DNA of 64,000 nucleotides, taken from contig NZ_JACHWB010000006.1 of the NCBI RefSeq assembly GCF_014191055.1, positions 177,360 through 241,359 on the forward strand, written 5' to 3'. How positions within the stretch are numbered: the first letter of the stretch is position 1; every line of letters starts with the position of its first letter. Shown here in pieces: positions 53,385 through 62,708 of this stretch. A program made the translations under genes and the position numbers. The notes under the pieces were generated by a model. The model saw only the letters and a program-made list of their open reading frames with translations. It did not search any database and was not told where the DNA came from. The DNA comes from Microvirga lupini (GTDB taxonomy: Bacteria; Pseudomonadota; Alphaproteobacteria; Rhizobiales; Beijerinckiaceae).

Positions 53385-54323
53385 TCAGTACCTGATGCGC
53401 GGATCGAACACCGCATAGGAGATGTCGATCATGAGGTTGATTAGCACGTAAGCGGCTGCGAACAGCAGGATGACCCCCTGAATGATGGGGTAGTCGCGCC
53501 GCAGGATTGCATCGACGAGGAGACGTCCAAGACCTGGGATGGCGAACACCGTCTCGGTGACGACCACACCGCCGATGAGAAGCGCAATCCCGATGCCCAC
53601 GATGGTGGCGATCGGTACTGCCGCATTGCCAAGGGCATGACCCAGCACCTTGCGGTCACCGAGGCCCTTCGCCTTGGCGGTGCGCACATAATCCTGGGCC
53701 AGCACCTCCAGGAGGCTCGCCCTGGTGATGCGGGCAATCAGGGCGATGTAGACGGTGCTGAGTGAGAGCATCGGAAGCACAAGATTGGCGAGCCAGGGGC
53801 CCACCCCTTGCGAGAGAGGAGTGTAGCCCTGCACAGGCAGCCACTGGAGCTTGATCGCGAAAAGCCAGATCAGCCCATAGCCGAGGACGAACACCGGAAT
53901 CGAGAAACCGAGCACGCTTACCACCATGACGAGGCGATCGATGAGCGCCTCTGCTTTCCAGGCCGAGAGCGTTCCGAGCGGAATGGCCACGGCGATTGAG
54001 AACAGGATCGTGACGGTCGCAAGGGCCAATGTCGGCTCGATCCGCTGCGCGATGAGATGTGTCACCGGCAAGTTCGAAAAAATCGACGTGCCGAGATCCC
54101 CGGTAAGAAGCTGTCCTAAGAAAATCGCGAGGCGCACGAGGAACGGCTGATCCAGTCCCAGAACGGACCGGATGCGGGCGATCTCCTCGGGCGTTGCAAG
54201 GTCGCCCCCGATGATCGTTGCCGGATCGCCGGGAGCGAAGTAGAGGAGCGAGAAGACCAGGATCGTGACGACCGCCAACACCGGCACGGCGGCCATCAGA
54301 CGGCGGAGGATGAACGTGATCAT
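53385..54323 (-). CDS. Dipeptide/oligopeptide ABC transporter permease (DppB-like)
   Basis: A 312-residue permease with the DppB start (M-I-T-F-I-L-R-R-L), F-x-P-G-D-P-A motif, V-L-G-L-D-Q-P-F near residue 55, and the coupling loop Y-V-R-T-A-K-A-K-G-L. No stem-loop precedes it, unlike the permease genes of the other importers in this window. Confidence 0.92.
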   Translation of the reverse strand: MITFILRRLMAAVPVLAVVTILVFSLLYFAPGDPATIIGGDLATPEEIARIRSVLGLDQPFLVRLAIFLGQLLTGDLGTSIFSNLPVTHLIAQRIEPTLALATVTILFSIAVAIPLGTLSAWKAEALIDRLVMVVSVLGFSIPVFVLGYGLIWLFAIKLQWLPVQGYTPLSQGVGPWLANLVLPMLSLSTVYIALIARITRASLLEVLAQDYVRTAKAKGLGDRKVLGHALGNAAVPIATIVGIGIALLIGGVVVTETVFAIPGLGRLLVDAILRRDYPIIQGVILLFAAAYVLINLMIDISYAVFDPRIRY

Positions 54324-54348
54324 GGCAGCCTCGCCCCTTGCTCCAGGC

Positions 54349-55944
54349 TTACGCCTTGCGGATGTTCCAGACGAAAGGTGCCGATGCCGCGACGAGGCCC
54401 GTTAGGTTGCGGCGCAGCGCCGTGGGGAGCTGGTACTGGCCGATTGGCACATACGGAGCGGCCGTGAACGCCTCCCGCTCCATCTGGGCCGCGATAGCGC
54501 GTTGCTCGTCGAGGCTCCCGGACTTGATCCAATCCTGTCTCAGCTTCTCAATCGTCGGGTTCGTAGGCCAGCCGGGCCAACTGGCGCGACCATGGCCCCG
54601 AAGCGCGAGGTGAGAGGTCGGGCTCATGAACTCAACGCCGACGGCCGTTGTGTGAAAGATATTCCAGCCGCCTTTATCGGGGGCCTCCTGCGACGCGCGG
54701 CGGGCAAGCACAGTCCCCCAGTCGGTCGCAACGAGTTCCACGTTCATTCCGAGCCGTTTGAGGAGGTCCTCGGTGACAAGGCCGAGAGTGTGGAGATAAG
54801 CGAGATCCGTCGGCGAGATGATGACAACTTTCTCTCCCTTATACCCGCTGTCCCGGAGCATGGCCTTAGCCTTGTCGAGGTCAGCGACCATCGCCTCGCC
54901 CCCCGCACCTGTCGACATCGGCGTGCCGCACGGGAAGAACGACTTGCACTCCCGGAACAGCTTGGGATTGCCGACCATTGCGGTCATGTAATCGTTCTGG
55001 CTGGCGGCAGCGAGCACCGCCTGCCGGACCTTGGGATTGTCGAAAGGAGGATGCAGGTGGTTGAAGCGCAGGAGCACGACCGTGCCGATCGGATCATAGC
55101 TTGTGATCGTGATGTCCTTGCTCTGCTCCAGAACCGGTAAAAGATCCCCTTGGGGCTGCTCAAGCCAATCGACCTCGCCGCGCTGAAGGGCTGCGGTTGC
55201 AGTCGCTGGGTCGGGGATGATCACCCATTCCACCCGATCGAAATGCACTACCTTGCCGCCCGCATGGCCGTCGATCGGCTCGTTGCGAGGCACATAGCCT
55301 TCGAAGCGCGCATAGGCGGCGCGGCTGCCGGGAACCCACTCATTGGCAAGGAACCGGAAGGGCCCGGAGCCGATCGCCTCCTTAATCGGGGTTGTCGGAT
55401 CAGTCTGGGCGATCCGTTCCGGCATGATGAAGGGCACGGGGCTCGACGGCTTGCCTAGCGCTTCGATCAGGAGCGGGAACGGCTCCTTTAATCGGAACTG
55501 GAAAGTCCGATCATCGACGATCGGCATCTCGTCCGTAAGCGCCATGACGGTCTGGCCGAAACCATCACGGGCCGCCCAGCGCTTGAGGCTCGCGACGACG
55601 TCGCGTGAGCGGACGGGCTCGCCATCATGGAACTTCAGCCCCTCCCGCAGGCGGATGGTGTAGGTCTTTCCATCTGTTGAGACCTCATGACCTTCGGCCA
55701 TCTGAGGCTTCGGCTTGAACTGAGAGTCGAACGAATACAGCGTGTCGTAGACCATGTAGCCGTGGTTGCGCACGACGTATCCCGTGGTGCCGATGGGGTC
55801 GATCGACGACAGGTTGGCGTGGGGGATGAACTTCAGGGTTCGGTTCGCCGCCTGAGCGATCGCCGGAGCCCGTCCGTTCAGAGTAAAGCCGGTAGCAAGC
55901 GCCGCTGCGCTGCCTTTGAGAACCGTTCGCCTCGATAGAGTCAT
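54349..55944 (-). CDS. Dipeptide/oligopeptide ABC transporter substrate-binding protein
   Basis: A 531-residue family 5 periplasmic binding protein. The signal starts M-T-L-S-R-R-T-V-L-K-G and ends near A-I-A-Q-A, a Tat-like pattern. The pattern L-R-E-G-L-K-F-H-D-G-E-P-V-R-S-R-D-V near residue 100 is conserved. GGAGG lies six bases before the ATG. It is downstream of the MlrC-like gene after a 98-bp gap and 25 bases before the permease. Confidence 0.92.
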   Translation of the reverse strand: MTLSRRTVLKGSAAALATGFTLNGRAPAIAQAANRTLKFIPHANLSSIDPIGTTGYVVRNHGYMVYDTLYSFDSQFKPKPQMAEGHEVSTDGKTYTIRLREGLKFHDGEPVRSRDVVASLKRWAARDGFGQTVMALTDEMPIVDDRTFQFRLKEPFPLLIEALGKPSSPVPFIMPERIAQTDPTTPIKEAIGSGPFRFLANEWVPGSRAAYARFEGYVPRNEPIDGHAGGKVVHFDRVEWVIIPDPATATAALQRGEVDWLEQPQGDLLPVLEQSKDITITSYDPIGTVVLLRFNHLHPPFDNPKVRQAVLAAASQNDYMTAMVGNPKLFRECKSFFPCGTPMSTGAGGEAMVADLDKAKAMLRDSGYKGEKVVIISPTDLAYLHTLGLVTEDLLKRLGMNVELVATDWGTVLARRASQEAPDKGGWNIFHTTAVGVEFMSPTSHLALRGHGRASWPGWPTNPTIEKLRQDWIKSGSLDEQRAIAAQMEREAFTAAPYVPIGQYQLPTALRRNLTGLVAASAPFVWNIRKA

Positions 55945-56042
55945 GCTTGTCCTCCACTCCGTTTGATTGGCCTACGTGTTGCTGGTCGTTCTCGCCGTCT
56001 TCTCAGACTCCAAAGGGGCCCGCGAACTCGCTCCGGTTCGCC

Positions 56043-57518
56043 TCAAGGAAGGTTCGTTCCCGCAAACGGGTCCGCAACCTTGGGCCAGTAGGGCGTCGTT
56101 CGCTTCGTGTACGGGATCTTGTCGTACTCGGGCGCAATCGCACCAGGCGCCGCGACGTAGCGGATTGCGCTCGCGACCGGTGCGAAGGCCGCATAGAAGT
56201 GCTGCGTGGATTTCACCACGACGAGCCGCTTGTCGTCCAGCGTACAGCCGAGCCCCGTGAACGCGTCGGGAGCGAACGTCTGCTGCCGAATCGACATCAG
56301 GATGATGTGAATCCCGTCGGCCTCCACATAGGCGCTCGGACCCAGCTGGGCCCGGCCGCCGCTCAGGCCACCCTGCGTGTGGTCCTCGGCGAGGCCACGC
56401 ACGGTGACGCGCAGGTCAACTGGATCGCCGGATGCCACACCGCACTTGCCGCCGATGCGCAGATCGAAGGTCGAGCCGATCCCGGCTTCGAAGCAGATCC
56501 GCACGGCGACCGGATCCCAGTAGCACCCGGTGGCTACATTGCGTACACCTCGATCAACGAGGCGTCGCAGGATCGCGGTGTTGTCGGCGGGTGCACCGCC
56601 GCCGGCGTTGTCGGCTACGTCTGCCAGAACGATCGGCCGCCCGCCCGATGCCTCTTCGCCCGCGGTGATGCCTTCGTCGATGCTGTCGTGCCGGGTGGTG
56701 GTCGCCTCGCGCATGGCCCAGACCTCCTGTCCGAGCTGGTATGCGAGGGCCTGCGCCTTCGCCTCGTCACCGTCAGCGATCACGAGCATCTTAGCCCCCA
56801 CATCCGGCACATCGCCCCAGGGGAAGCCGTGTCCGAAGGAGATCGACAGGATGCCGTCCTTGCCCTCGAGCGACTGCATCCGCTTGACGAACGACTTCAT
56901 GGGCTCGTCAGGCGTGCGCCACATGCTCACCATTCGGCAGTCGTAGTAGGCCATGACGGGGCGCACCCGACCCTCTTTCGCGGCGATGCAGAGCGTGTAG
57001 AGTTCCTGGGCGCGGTCGCCGATGTCGGTGTGTGGATACTCTTTGAAGGTGATGATCACGTCGGCCGAAGTGCGCATCAGTTCCGTGAGGTGGCAGTGGA
57101 GGTCAAGCTCGATGCCGATCTTGGCGTCGGGCCCCACAATTTCGCGTACCCTGGCGAGGGTGTCGCCCTCACAGTCGTCATAGCCGTCGGCCACCATCGC
57201 GCCGTGCATGAAGAGCAACACGACGTCGATCGGCATGGCCTTCCGGAGATCGTCGAGGAGAGTGTCCCTGAGCTCCTCGTATACATGGCGCAGGGTCGAA
57301 CCCGCCGGTTGCGCGAAAGTTGAAATGCTCTCGGCGACCGTGTGCCCCTCAGCCTCGGCCATGCGGCGCCACTCGATCAGTGGGATGTTTCCAAGGCGCG
57401 CCGCCTGCCGGCTTCCGTCGTTACGGAAGAACTCGCGTTCTACGAAGGCGACGCGGCCTGTCGGGAGGGGTGAAAAAGTGTTTGTTTCCGTAGCCAGAGC
57501 GGCAATGAAGACGTTCAC
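56043..57518 (-). CDS. M81 family metallopeptidase-like protein (MlrC-like)
   Basis: A 491-residue protein of the MlrC/M81 family, normal length. Its N-terminal domain has T-E-T-N-T-F-S-P, F-M-H-G-A-M-V-A-D-G-Y-D-D-C-E-G-D and the metal motif E-L-D-L-H-C-H-L-T, with E-Y-P-H-T-D following. The C-terminal MlrC domain has N-A-G-G-G-A-P-A-D-N-T. MlrC was first linked to linear microcystin breakdown, but the family is broad. It starts with GTG overlapping the FAD enzyme stop (GTGA). The adjacent peptide importer suggests it processes an imported peptide or amide. Confidence 0.88.
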   Translation of the reverse strand: MNVFIAALATETNTFSPLPTGRVAFVEREFFRNDGSRQAARLGNIPLIEWRRMAEAEGHTVAESISTFAQPAGSTLRHVYEELRDTLLDDLRKAMPIDVVLLFMHGAMVADGYDDCEGDTLARVREIVGPDAKIGIELDLHCHLTELMRTSADVIITFKEYPHTDIGDRAQELYTLCIAAKEGRVRPVMAYYDCRMVSMWRTPDEPMKSFVKRMQSLEGKDGILSISFGHGFPWGDVPDVGAKMLVIADGDEAKAQALAYQLGQEVWAMREATTTRHDSIDEGITAGEEASGGRPIVLADVADNAGGGAPADNTAILRRLVDRGVRNVATGCYWDPVAVRICFEAGIGSTFDLRIGGKCGVASGDPVDLRVTVRGLAEDHTQGGLSGGRAQLGPSAYVEADGIHIILMSIRQQTFAPDAFTGLGCTLDDKRLVVVKSTQHFYAAFAPVASAIRYVAAPGAIAPEYDKIPYTKRTTPYWPKVADPFAGTNLP

Positions 57519-58666
57519 GCGGTTCTCCTTGCTTGGATGGGCCTAAAGCGATCGGGGCTGAGGGCAGCGGCCGTGACCCCGCAATCCTGAATATCGGAAG
57601 GAAGGGACTGGCCCAAAGCGAGCGCAGCGGCAGAACGAGCGAGCGCCGGTGCGGTCTGGAACCCGTAGCCGCCTTGGCCAGCCAGCCAGAAGAACCCTTC
57701 GGCAGACGGATCATAGCCGACCACCGGCGTCCGGTCCGATGCGAAGGTGCGAAGGCCAGCCCAACGGCGGGCGACGCGACGGACCGGCAGGTCGGCCGCG
57801 GTCTGGATGCGCTCGATTGCGACGGCGACATCCATGTCGTCGGGCTGGACATCGCAGGGAGGAGAGGGGCTTTCATCGGCCGGCGAGGCCAGCAGCATGC
57901 CCGCATCGGGCTTGAAGTAGAAGTCTTCGTCGGCGCCGATGACAAGCGGCCAGTCGTGCGACTGAACGTCTGCTGGCGGTTCGATCAGGAAAGCCGTGCG
58001 ACGCAGCGGACAAAGCCCGATGGGGGCGATGCCAGCCTTCATGGCGACAGCATCGCACCAAGCACCGGCAGCATTGACGAGCGTCGGCGCGCGCACGGCT
58101 CCCGCCTTAGTTTCGATTAGCCAGCTATCGCCTCCCGTGCGCGCAACACCGATGACCTCGGCATTCATCAGGCTACGGCCACCGCGCTCCCTCATGAGGC
58201 GCAGGAAGCCGTGCAGGACGGAATTGGTATCGATGTCCCGCGCATCTGGCTCGAACACGCCTTGCGTAACCCAGGACCGACGCAGCACCGGAACGATAGC
58301 TTTGGCTTCGTCTGCCGACACCGCTCGGACGCTCGGCACCAGGGCTCGAGCGGCTTGAAGAAGGCTTTCAAGCGTCTCTTCATGGCCAGTGCTGCCCACG
58401 TGCAGCGCACCGCGAGGCGATAAGAGGGGATAATCGGAGAACCCCGAGGGAGGCGCCTCGAGAAAGGAGCGACTCGCTACTGACAGGCCACGGATAACCG
58501 CGTTGCCGTAGGCCTCCGAAAACAGCGCAGCGGAGCGACCGGACGTATGATAGCCAGGGTGGCTCTCCTGCTCGAGGAGCAGCACGGACCGCTCGATCGC
58601 CAGATGCGCAGCGACCGATGCACCTGCGATTCCTGCTCCGACGACAGCAACGTCGACCTCGATCAC
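57515..58666 (-). CDS. FAD-dependent oxidoreductase (DAO family)
   Basis: A 383-residue enzyme of the D-amino-acid oxidase fold. The dinucleotide motif G-A-G-I-A-G-A-S lies near residue 10, followed by V-L-L-L-E-Q-E, H-T-S-G-R-S-A-A and a C-terminal W-A-G-L-R-T-F-A-S-D-R-T-P-V-V-G. It would oxidise an amine or amino acid at the flavin. The GTG at 58666 is preceded by GAGG at six bases; another GTG at 58678 overlaps that site. It is the first gene of the operon with the MlrC-like gene, hinting at a modified or D-amino acid substrate. Confidence 0.86.
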   Translation of the reverse strand: MIEVDVAVVGAGIAGASVAAHLAIERSVLLLEQESHPGYHTSGRSAALFSEAYGNAVIRGLSVASRSFLEAPPSGFSDYPLLSPRGALHVGSTGHEETLESLLQAARALVPSVRAVSADEAKAIVPVLRRSWVTQGVFEPDARDIDTNSVLHGFLRLMRERGGRSLMNAEVIGVARTGGDSWLIETKAGAVRAPTLVNAAGAWCDAVAMKAGIAPIGLCPLRRTAFLIEPPADVQSHDWPLVIGADEDFYFKPDAGMLLASPADESPSPPCDVQPDDMDVAVAIERIQTAADLPVRRVARRWAGLRTFASDRTPVVGYDPSAEGFFWLAGQGGYGFQTAPALARSAAALALGQSLPSDIQDCGVTAAALSPDRFRPIQARRTA

Positions 58667-59021
58667 ATCGGCCCTCACCGTTCTCTGCTGCGAGTCCGTT
58701 CAGCATGGCGGCCTTTTTACGCTTCGTCAAATAATTTTCGTATAGGAAACAAGCTTTCAACTCAGCGCTGAGGGCGCTGCGCAAAGGAAGCTCTCCATCA
58801 AGGTGCGAGAAGCCTGGCTATATGAAGACCACTCAGCCCAATAGCGCGAACGGTGGATTTGGTTTACGATCAAGCCAAGTTGTTTGCGCAAAAGAAACAT
58901 GCTGATACTGCCGCGATGATTTGCATCAACGATCAGGCATGGAGAATTCCGAGTCTAAATTGAGGAAGCAGTGGTGACCTATCCAACAGGCGCCACACTC
59001 GTTTTGAAAGAGAGTTTTACG
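58667..59021. promoter_or_regulatory. Divergent promoter region of the XRE-cupin and FAD/MlrC operons
   Basis: This 355-bp region separates divergent transcripts. It holds a gapped inverted repeat TTTC-GTATAG-GAAA (58736-58749) and a perfect palindrome CTCAGCGCTGAG (58761-58772), 12 bases apart. Either may be the operator of the XRE-cupin protein. No mapped promoter elements are claimed. Confidence 0.45.
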
Positions 59022-59753
59022 ATGCAGAAAGCTGCAGGTCGCCGCCAAGCCAAAGGCAGCGACGCTTCACGGGCCCGCCTGGGCGAGCAGCTGCGCTTGA
59101 TTCGTCAGGGTCGGGGGTTGACACTGCGTGACGTAGCCGAGCGTACGGGCCTCGCCATCTCGACGCTCTCCAAAGTCGAGCATGACCAGATGTCGCTCAC
59201 CTACGATAAGCTGGTTCAGCTCGCCCACGGGCTCGAGATCGGATTCGCGGAACTCTTCGCACCGCCCGAGCATCCCGCGATGGTGACGGCTCGGCGGTCC
59301 ATCACGAGGAACGGCGACGGTGTACTGCAGAGAACGGCTAACTACGAGTATCGCTATCTCTGCACTGAGTTGGCCGCCAAGCGCATGGTCCCTATCGTCA
59401 CACGCATCAAGTCGCACACGATCCAAGAATTCGGCCCGCTCGTTAGCCATGCGGGTGAGGAGTTCATCTATGTCCTCGAAGGGGCGATCACTGTCCACAC
59501 GGAGTTCTACGAGCCCGTGCTCCTGCACAGGGGCGACTCGATCTATCTTGACAGCACTATGGGGCATGCCTACCTCGCAGCCGGCACTGAGGACGCTTTG
59601 GCATTGGGAGTTTGCTCCAGCGAGGAGTCGAACTTTGACAAGCGGCTTCAGGCAATCGTCGACAGTCGCAGCAGGGGCGAAACTGCTGCCGAGCCTGTGA
59701 AGCTGCCACGCGGCTCTAAGCGCCGATCATTCGGAAGCGATCCGGCATACTGA
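59022..59753 (+). CDS. XRE-family transcriptional regulator with cupin domain
   Basis: A 243-residue regulator. The helix-turn-helix (about residues 20-78) has L-R-L-I-R-Q-G-R-G-L-T-L-R-D-V-A-E-R-T-G and S-T-L-S-K-V-E. The C-terminal cupin (about 130-215) has histidines and H-A-G-E-E-F-I-Y-V-L-E-G. Such proteins control amine, amino-acid or sulfur catabolism genes. It is divergent from the FAD/MlrC/peptide operon and probably controls it. A GTG at 58971 with GAGGA four bases upstream would add 17 residues and cannot be excluded. Confidence 0.87.
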   Translation: MQKAAGRRQAKGSDASRARLGEQLRLIRQGRGLTLRDVAERTGLAISTLSKVEHDQMSLTYDKLVQLAHGLEIGFAELFAPPEHPAMVTARRSITRNGDGVLQRTANYEYRYLCTELAAKRMVPIVTRIKSHTIQEFGPLVSHAGEEFIYVLEGAITVHTEFYEPVLLHRGDSIYLDSTMGHAYLAAGTEDALALGVCSSEESNFDKRLQAIVDSRSRGETAAEPVKLPRGSKRRSFGSDPAY

Positions 59754-59923
59754 AAGCCACTCTGCTCTATCAGTCGACGGGGCGTGCGCCGTAGGGCCCA
59801 TCGTTGTTTTCGCATTGCACGCTTGTGGAGCCCTCGCCTGATCATAGCCGCCGATCGTGAAGCGGCCCTCGCCAAGGCTTTCGAGTGGATTGAGGAGCAG
59901 GATCGCTCCGGAAAGCATGTACG

Positions 59924-60187
59924 ATGACGTACCGCCTGATGCAACTGGCGCCCGGCGCCTATGATCTCCTCCTGCACGACACCATCGTGGCCAGCGTTGT
60001 CAGGAATGGCTCGCGCCAGCCGTACACCTGGACGGCCGAACTGCTCGAGGATTTGCCACGGAGCCAGCGACCCGCTCCCTTCCGGAACATCGAACACGAC
60101 TTCCCGTCCCTGGACGAGCTGTGTGCCTGGCTAGGTCACCCGAAGGTGAAGACCAACAATCGGCATACCGCCGCGCAAGGCTTGTGA
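59924..60187 (+). CDS. Small hypothetical protein
   Basis: An 87-residue soluble protein starting M-T-Y-R-L-M-Q-L-A-P-G-A-Y-D-L-L-L, with W-T-A-E-L-L-E-D-L-P and F-P-S-L-D-E-L-C-A-W-L-G. The even hydrophobic pattern suggests a small globular fold. No named family is recognised. It stands alone between the XRE-cupin gene and the EamA gene. Confidence 0.65.
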   Translation: MTYRLMQLAPGAYDLLLHDTIVASVVRNGSRQPYTWTAELLEDLPRSQRPAPFRNIEHDFPSLDELCAWLGHPKVKTNNRHTAAQGL

Positions 60188-60441
60188 GAGCAAGGCAGCG
60201 GGTTCGCGGCAAGCATTCGAGGCGCATAGAGAAGGGCTGAGGTCATTTCAGCACTTGTGCGGTATGCGCAGATGACAGACATCGCCGCAGCCGCGTGATA
60301 ACTTTCCATGCGCCCGGCGCGGGGGTGCCCCGCGCAATAGCACGCATTCAGTTCACGCAACTTTCAGCAGTGTCGCGTCCATCGTGCTGGCTGACCAGAA
60401 AGCGTGAAGCCCCACGCCCCGCCGAGATCCTCCCAGCCCAC

Positions 60442-61425
60442 ATGAGCCCTCCTCCCTCTGCTTCCACTGTCGCGAATTGTTCCTCCATCACCGAAGCGGG
60501 CCCCCTGAGACCAGGAAGGAGCACCGCTCCTGCCAAGGACGCGACCTTCGCCGCCATCGGCCTGGCCCTCCTGTCGACCGTGTTCTTCGCCATGGGTGAC
60601 GTCGCCGCGAAGGTGTTGACGGATACGCTGACTGCCATCGAAGTCACCTGGCTGCGCTACATCGTGTTCTGCGTCGCTGTCGTTCCAGCTGTCTTCGTCG
60701 CCCGTGGCGCCAAGGCAATGCACACGCCGCGCCTGCGCCTCCAGACCATCCGGGCGCTGGCCGTGGCCGGCTCATCGGTCCTCTTCATCCTCGGACTGGG
60801 ACACCTTCAGGTGGCCGAGGCGACGGCGATCAACTTCATCTCGCCGATCTTCATAACTGCCCTCTCGATCCCGCTCCTCGGCGAGAAGGTGGGCATCCGG
60901 CGCTGGGCCGCGGCGGCAGTGGGCTTCCTGGGCGTGATGCTCGTCGTCCAGCCTGGCGGTTCGGCGTTCCAAGTGGCTGCCCTGCTGCCGATCGGCGCGG
61001 CGCTTTCCTGGGCCGTGGCCGCCATTGCCACCCGGCTGATGAGTTCGGAACGGCCCGAGGCGATCCTGGCGTGGTCGGCCGTGATCGGGCTGATCGCCCT
61101 GACAGCCTTTGTGCCGTTCCACTGGCGCACCCCCACTGCCGGGGAGATCGGCCTGGCTGTGTTGATGGGCAGTTTCTCGACCGTGGGTCACTGGCTCATC
61201 ATCCTGGCCTACCGCAAGGCCGCGGCCTCCACCATCGCGCCGTTCTCCTATGTGCAGCTCCTGTTCGCCGGGCTGCTCGGCTTTGGCGTGTTCGGCACCG
61301 TCCCGGGAGCCATGACCCTCGTCGGTGGGGCTGTCATTGCAGCAAGCGGCCTCTACACGGCCCATCGGGAACGCATCAGAGCCAGGGAAGCGAGGCTTGC
61401 CGCTGCCGGGATCCGGCGACCTTAA
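60442..61425 (+). CDS. DMT/EamA family transporter
   Basis: A 327-residue membrane protein with ten hydrophobic segments in two EamA repeats. The first repeat has F-F-A-M-G-D-V-A-A-K and the second F-S-T-V-G-H-W-L-I-I-L-A-Y-R-K-A, the family pattern. Members export metabolites such as amino acids or nucleosides. The start is uncertain: no good ribosome site precedes the ATG at 60442, and an in-frame start 147 bases upstream would add a non-conserved tail. Confidence 0.85.
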   Translation: MSPPPSASTVANCSSITEAGPLRPGRSTAPAKDATFAAIGLALLSTVFFAMGDVAAKVLTDTLTAIEVTWLRYIVFCVAVVPAVFVARGAKAMHTPRLRLQTIRALAVAGSSVLFILGLGHLQVAEATAINFISPIFITALSIPLLGEKVGIRRWAAAAVGFLGVMLVVQPGGSAFQVAALLPIGAALSWAVAAIATRLMSSERPEAILAWSAVIGLIALTAFVPFHWRTPTAGEIGLAVLMGSFSTVGHWLIILAYRKAAASTIAPFSYVQLLFAGLLGFGVFGTVPGAMTLVGGAVIAASGLYTAHRERIRAREARLAAAGIRRP

Positions 61426-61877
61426 AGGGCGAGGTACGGCATCTGGTAGCGCTGATCGAGAGGCTTGATGCAGCGGAGCGTCAGGCGATGTGAGCACGCC
61501 AGTGCTGAGGTCCGACGAGGAGCCCGGGAGGGCAGTACATCCGTGCCCGGCCCGGGGCTCGTCGACAGCTGTCGGTGTAAGGCAGCTGAGGTCAGAGTGA
61601 GCTGATTTGCTGAACGGCACAAGCAGCCCAAAAGGGGCGCGGCCGCGTGGCGCAGTGCCCGGCAGGTCAAGCCCTGTGGGAAGCGCCCTGGCCAAGGCGC
61701 TGTCTGAAACCTCAACCAGGGCGCTGGTGTGCCAAGGGAATGACGCACATCTTGAATGTAGGCCACTCAAGATAGGCGACAATCCTCAACTCCAGTCCCA
61801 CGCCGGCGGGCCTGGCGCAGTGCCATGAGCGTGCTAAGAGCGGCAGCCGTCCCGCATCGTTCACATAATTTGTTGGA
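61426..61877. other. 452-bp intergenic stretch with an imperfect inverted repeat
   Basis: Arms at 61514-61528 and 61551-61563 (GACGAG..CCCGGG and its complement with a two-base bulge) could form a stem about 90 bases after the EamA stop. A 73-codon frame at 61607 lacks a ribosome site and was not called. Confidence 0.4.
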
Positions 61878-62081
61878 ATGACCGATCCTCAGATCTTCGC
61901 CTTCTTGGTGATGCCGTTCCTGCTCGTCCTATCCTGCAGCATGGTGTTCTTCGGCAGTCGGACAGTGGAATCGAAGAAGCCCGCAGATCCGCCTGTGCCC
62001 TCGACCAGGCCGAACTCCTACGCGCGTAAGCCACGCCAGGGATCACCGTCAGCCAAGCAGACTGGCGCAACCGAGGAGTAG
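61878..62081 (+). CDS. Small single-span membrane protein, hypothetical
   Basis: A 67-residue frame starting M-T-D-P-Q-I-F-A-F-L-V-M-P-F, with one hydrophobic helix at about residues 6-27 and a Pro/Lys/Ser-rich tail. It resembles short membrane peptides of Hyphomicrobiales. Unknown function. Confidence 0.45.
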   Translation: MTDPQIFAFLVMPFLLVLSCSMVFFGSRTVESKKPADPPVPSTRPNSYARKPRQGSPSAKQTGATEE

Positions 62082-62342
62082 GCAAGGTTCGTCCGGCTCC
62101 AAGCCTTTGGCGCTGTTAACCCCTGGAAGGCAGGCAGACCCATGCTCATGTCTGCGGCCAGGTCGTTTCTGCTCCCAATGAGCCAGACCTGCCGGCGAGC
62201 AGCCGTATCTAGTCCAGCCGTGTGTCCGGCCGGCTACAGACATAGGCGTGTAAATCGGACAGAGAAACACCCGCCAAGCGGCGTGATTGCTCCTCCCTTT
62301 GGCACTTTTCCAGAACCAGCCGATTTCCTGAAGGTCTTTACG

Positions 62343-62474
62343 ATGCGCCAGACCGATGTCGCAGTGCCGGATTTTGCTCCTGTGCCGGCGCCAACGTTCA
62401 CCTCTGCCATGATCAGATTTGTCGCCTCCCTTGGCATGCTGATCGGCATCAGCCTGCTGCTGGCCAGCCTCTGA
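62343..62474 (+). CDS. Very small membrane peptide, hypothetical
   Basis: A 43-residue frame starting M-R-Q-T-D-V-A-V-P-D-F-A-P-V-P and ending in a hydrophobic helix (I-G-I-S-L-L-L-A-S-L). An in-frame start at 62142 would add a basic tail. No ribosome site is clear. Listed because the charge and helix pattern look natural. Confidence 0.3.
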   Translation: MRQTDVAVPDFAPVPAPTFTSAMIRFVASLGMLIGISLLLASL

Positions 62475-62708
62475 GGGCGATCTTCCGGCGCCTGTGCTCT
62501 TTTCGGCACAGCCAGACGCTCATCCGTCAGCCATTCTGATGTGGTCCATGATGGAGCGGCTGGGGGGCTGGTCCTCCCTGGAACTCAAGCGCCTCTGCAC
62601 ACGCGGGGCGCTTCTCTTTGCCGGGAGGGCAGACGGCCGCCTGAAGTACCTTTTGCTTTTTCTCTCAAGGCTGTGCCCTAGGTTTGTGGGCAGGGCAGAC
62701 GCCCGTCC

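Noticed and set aside
61607..61828. A 73-codon frame after the EamA gene
   Set aside because: No ribosome site, no family resemblance, and overlap with GC-rich inverted-repeat surroundings.
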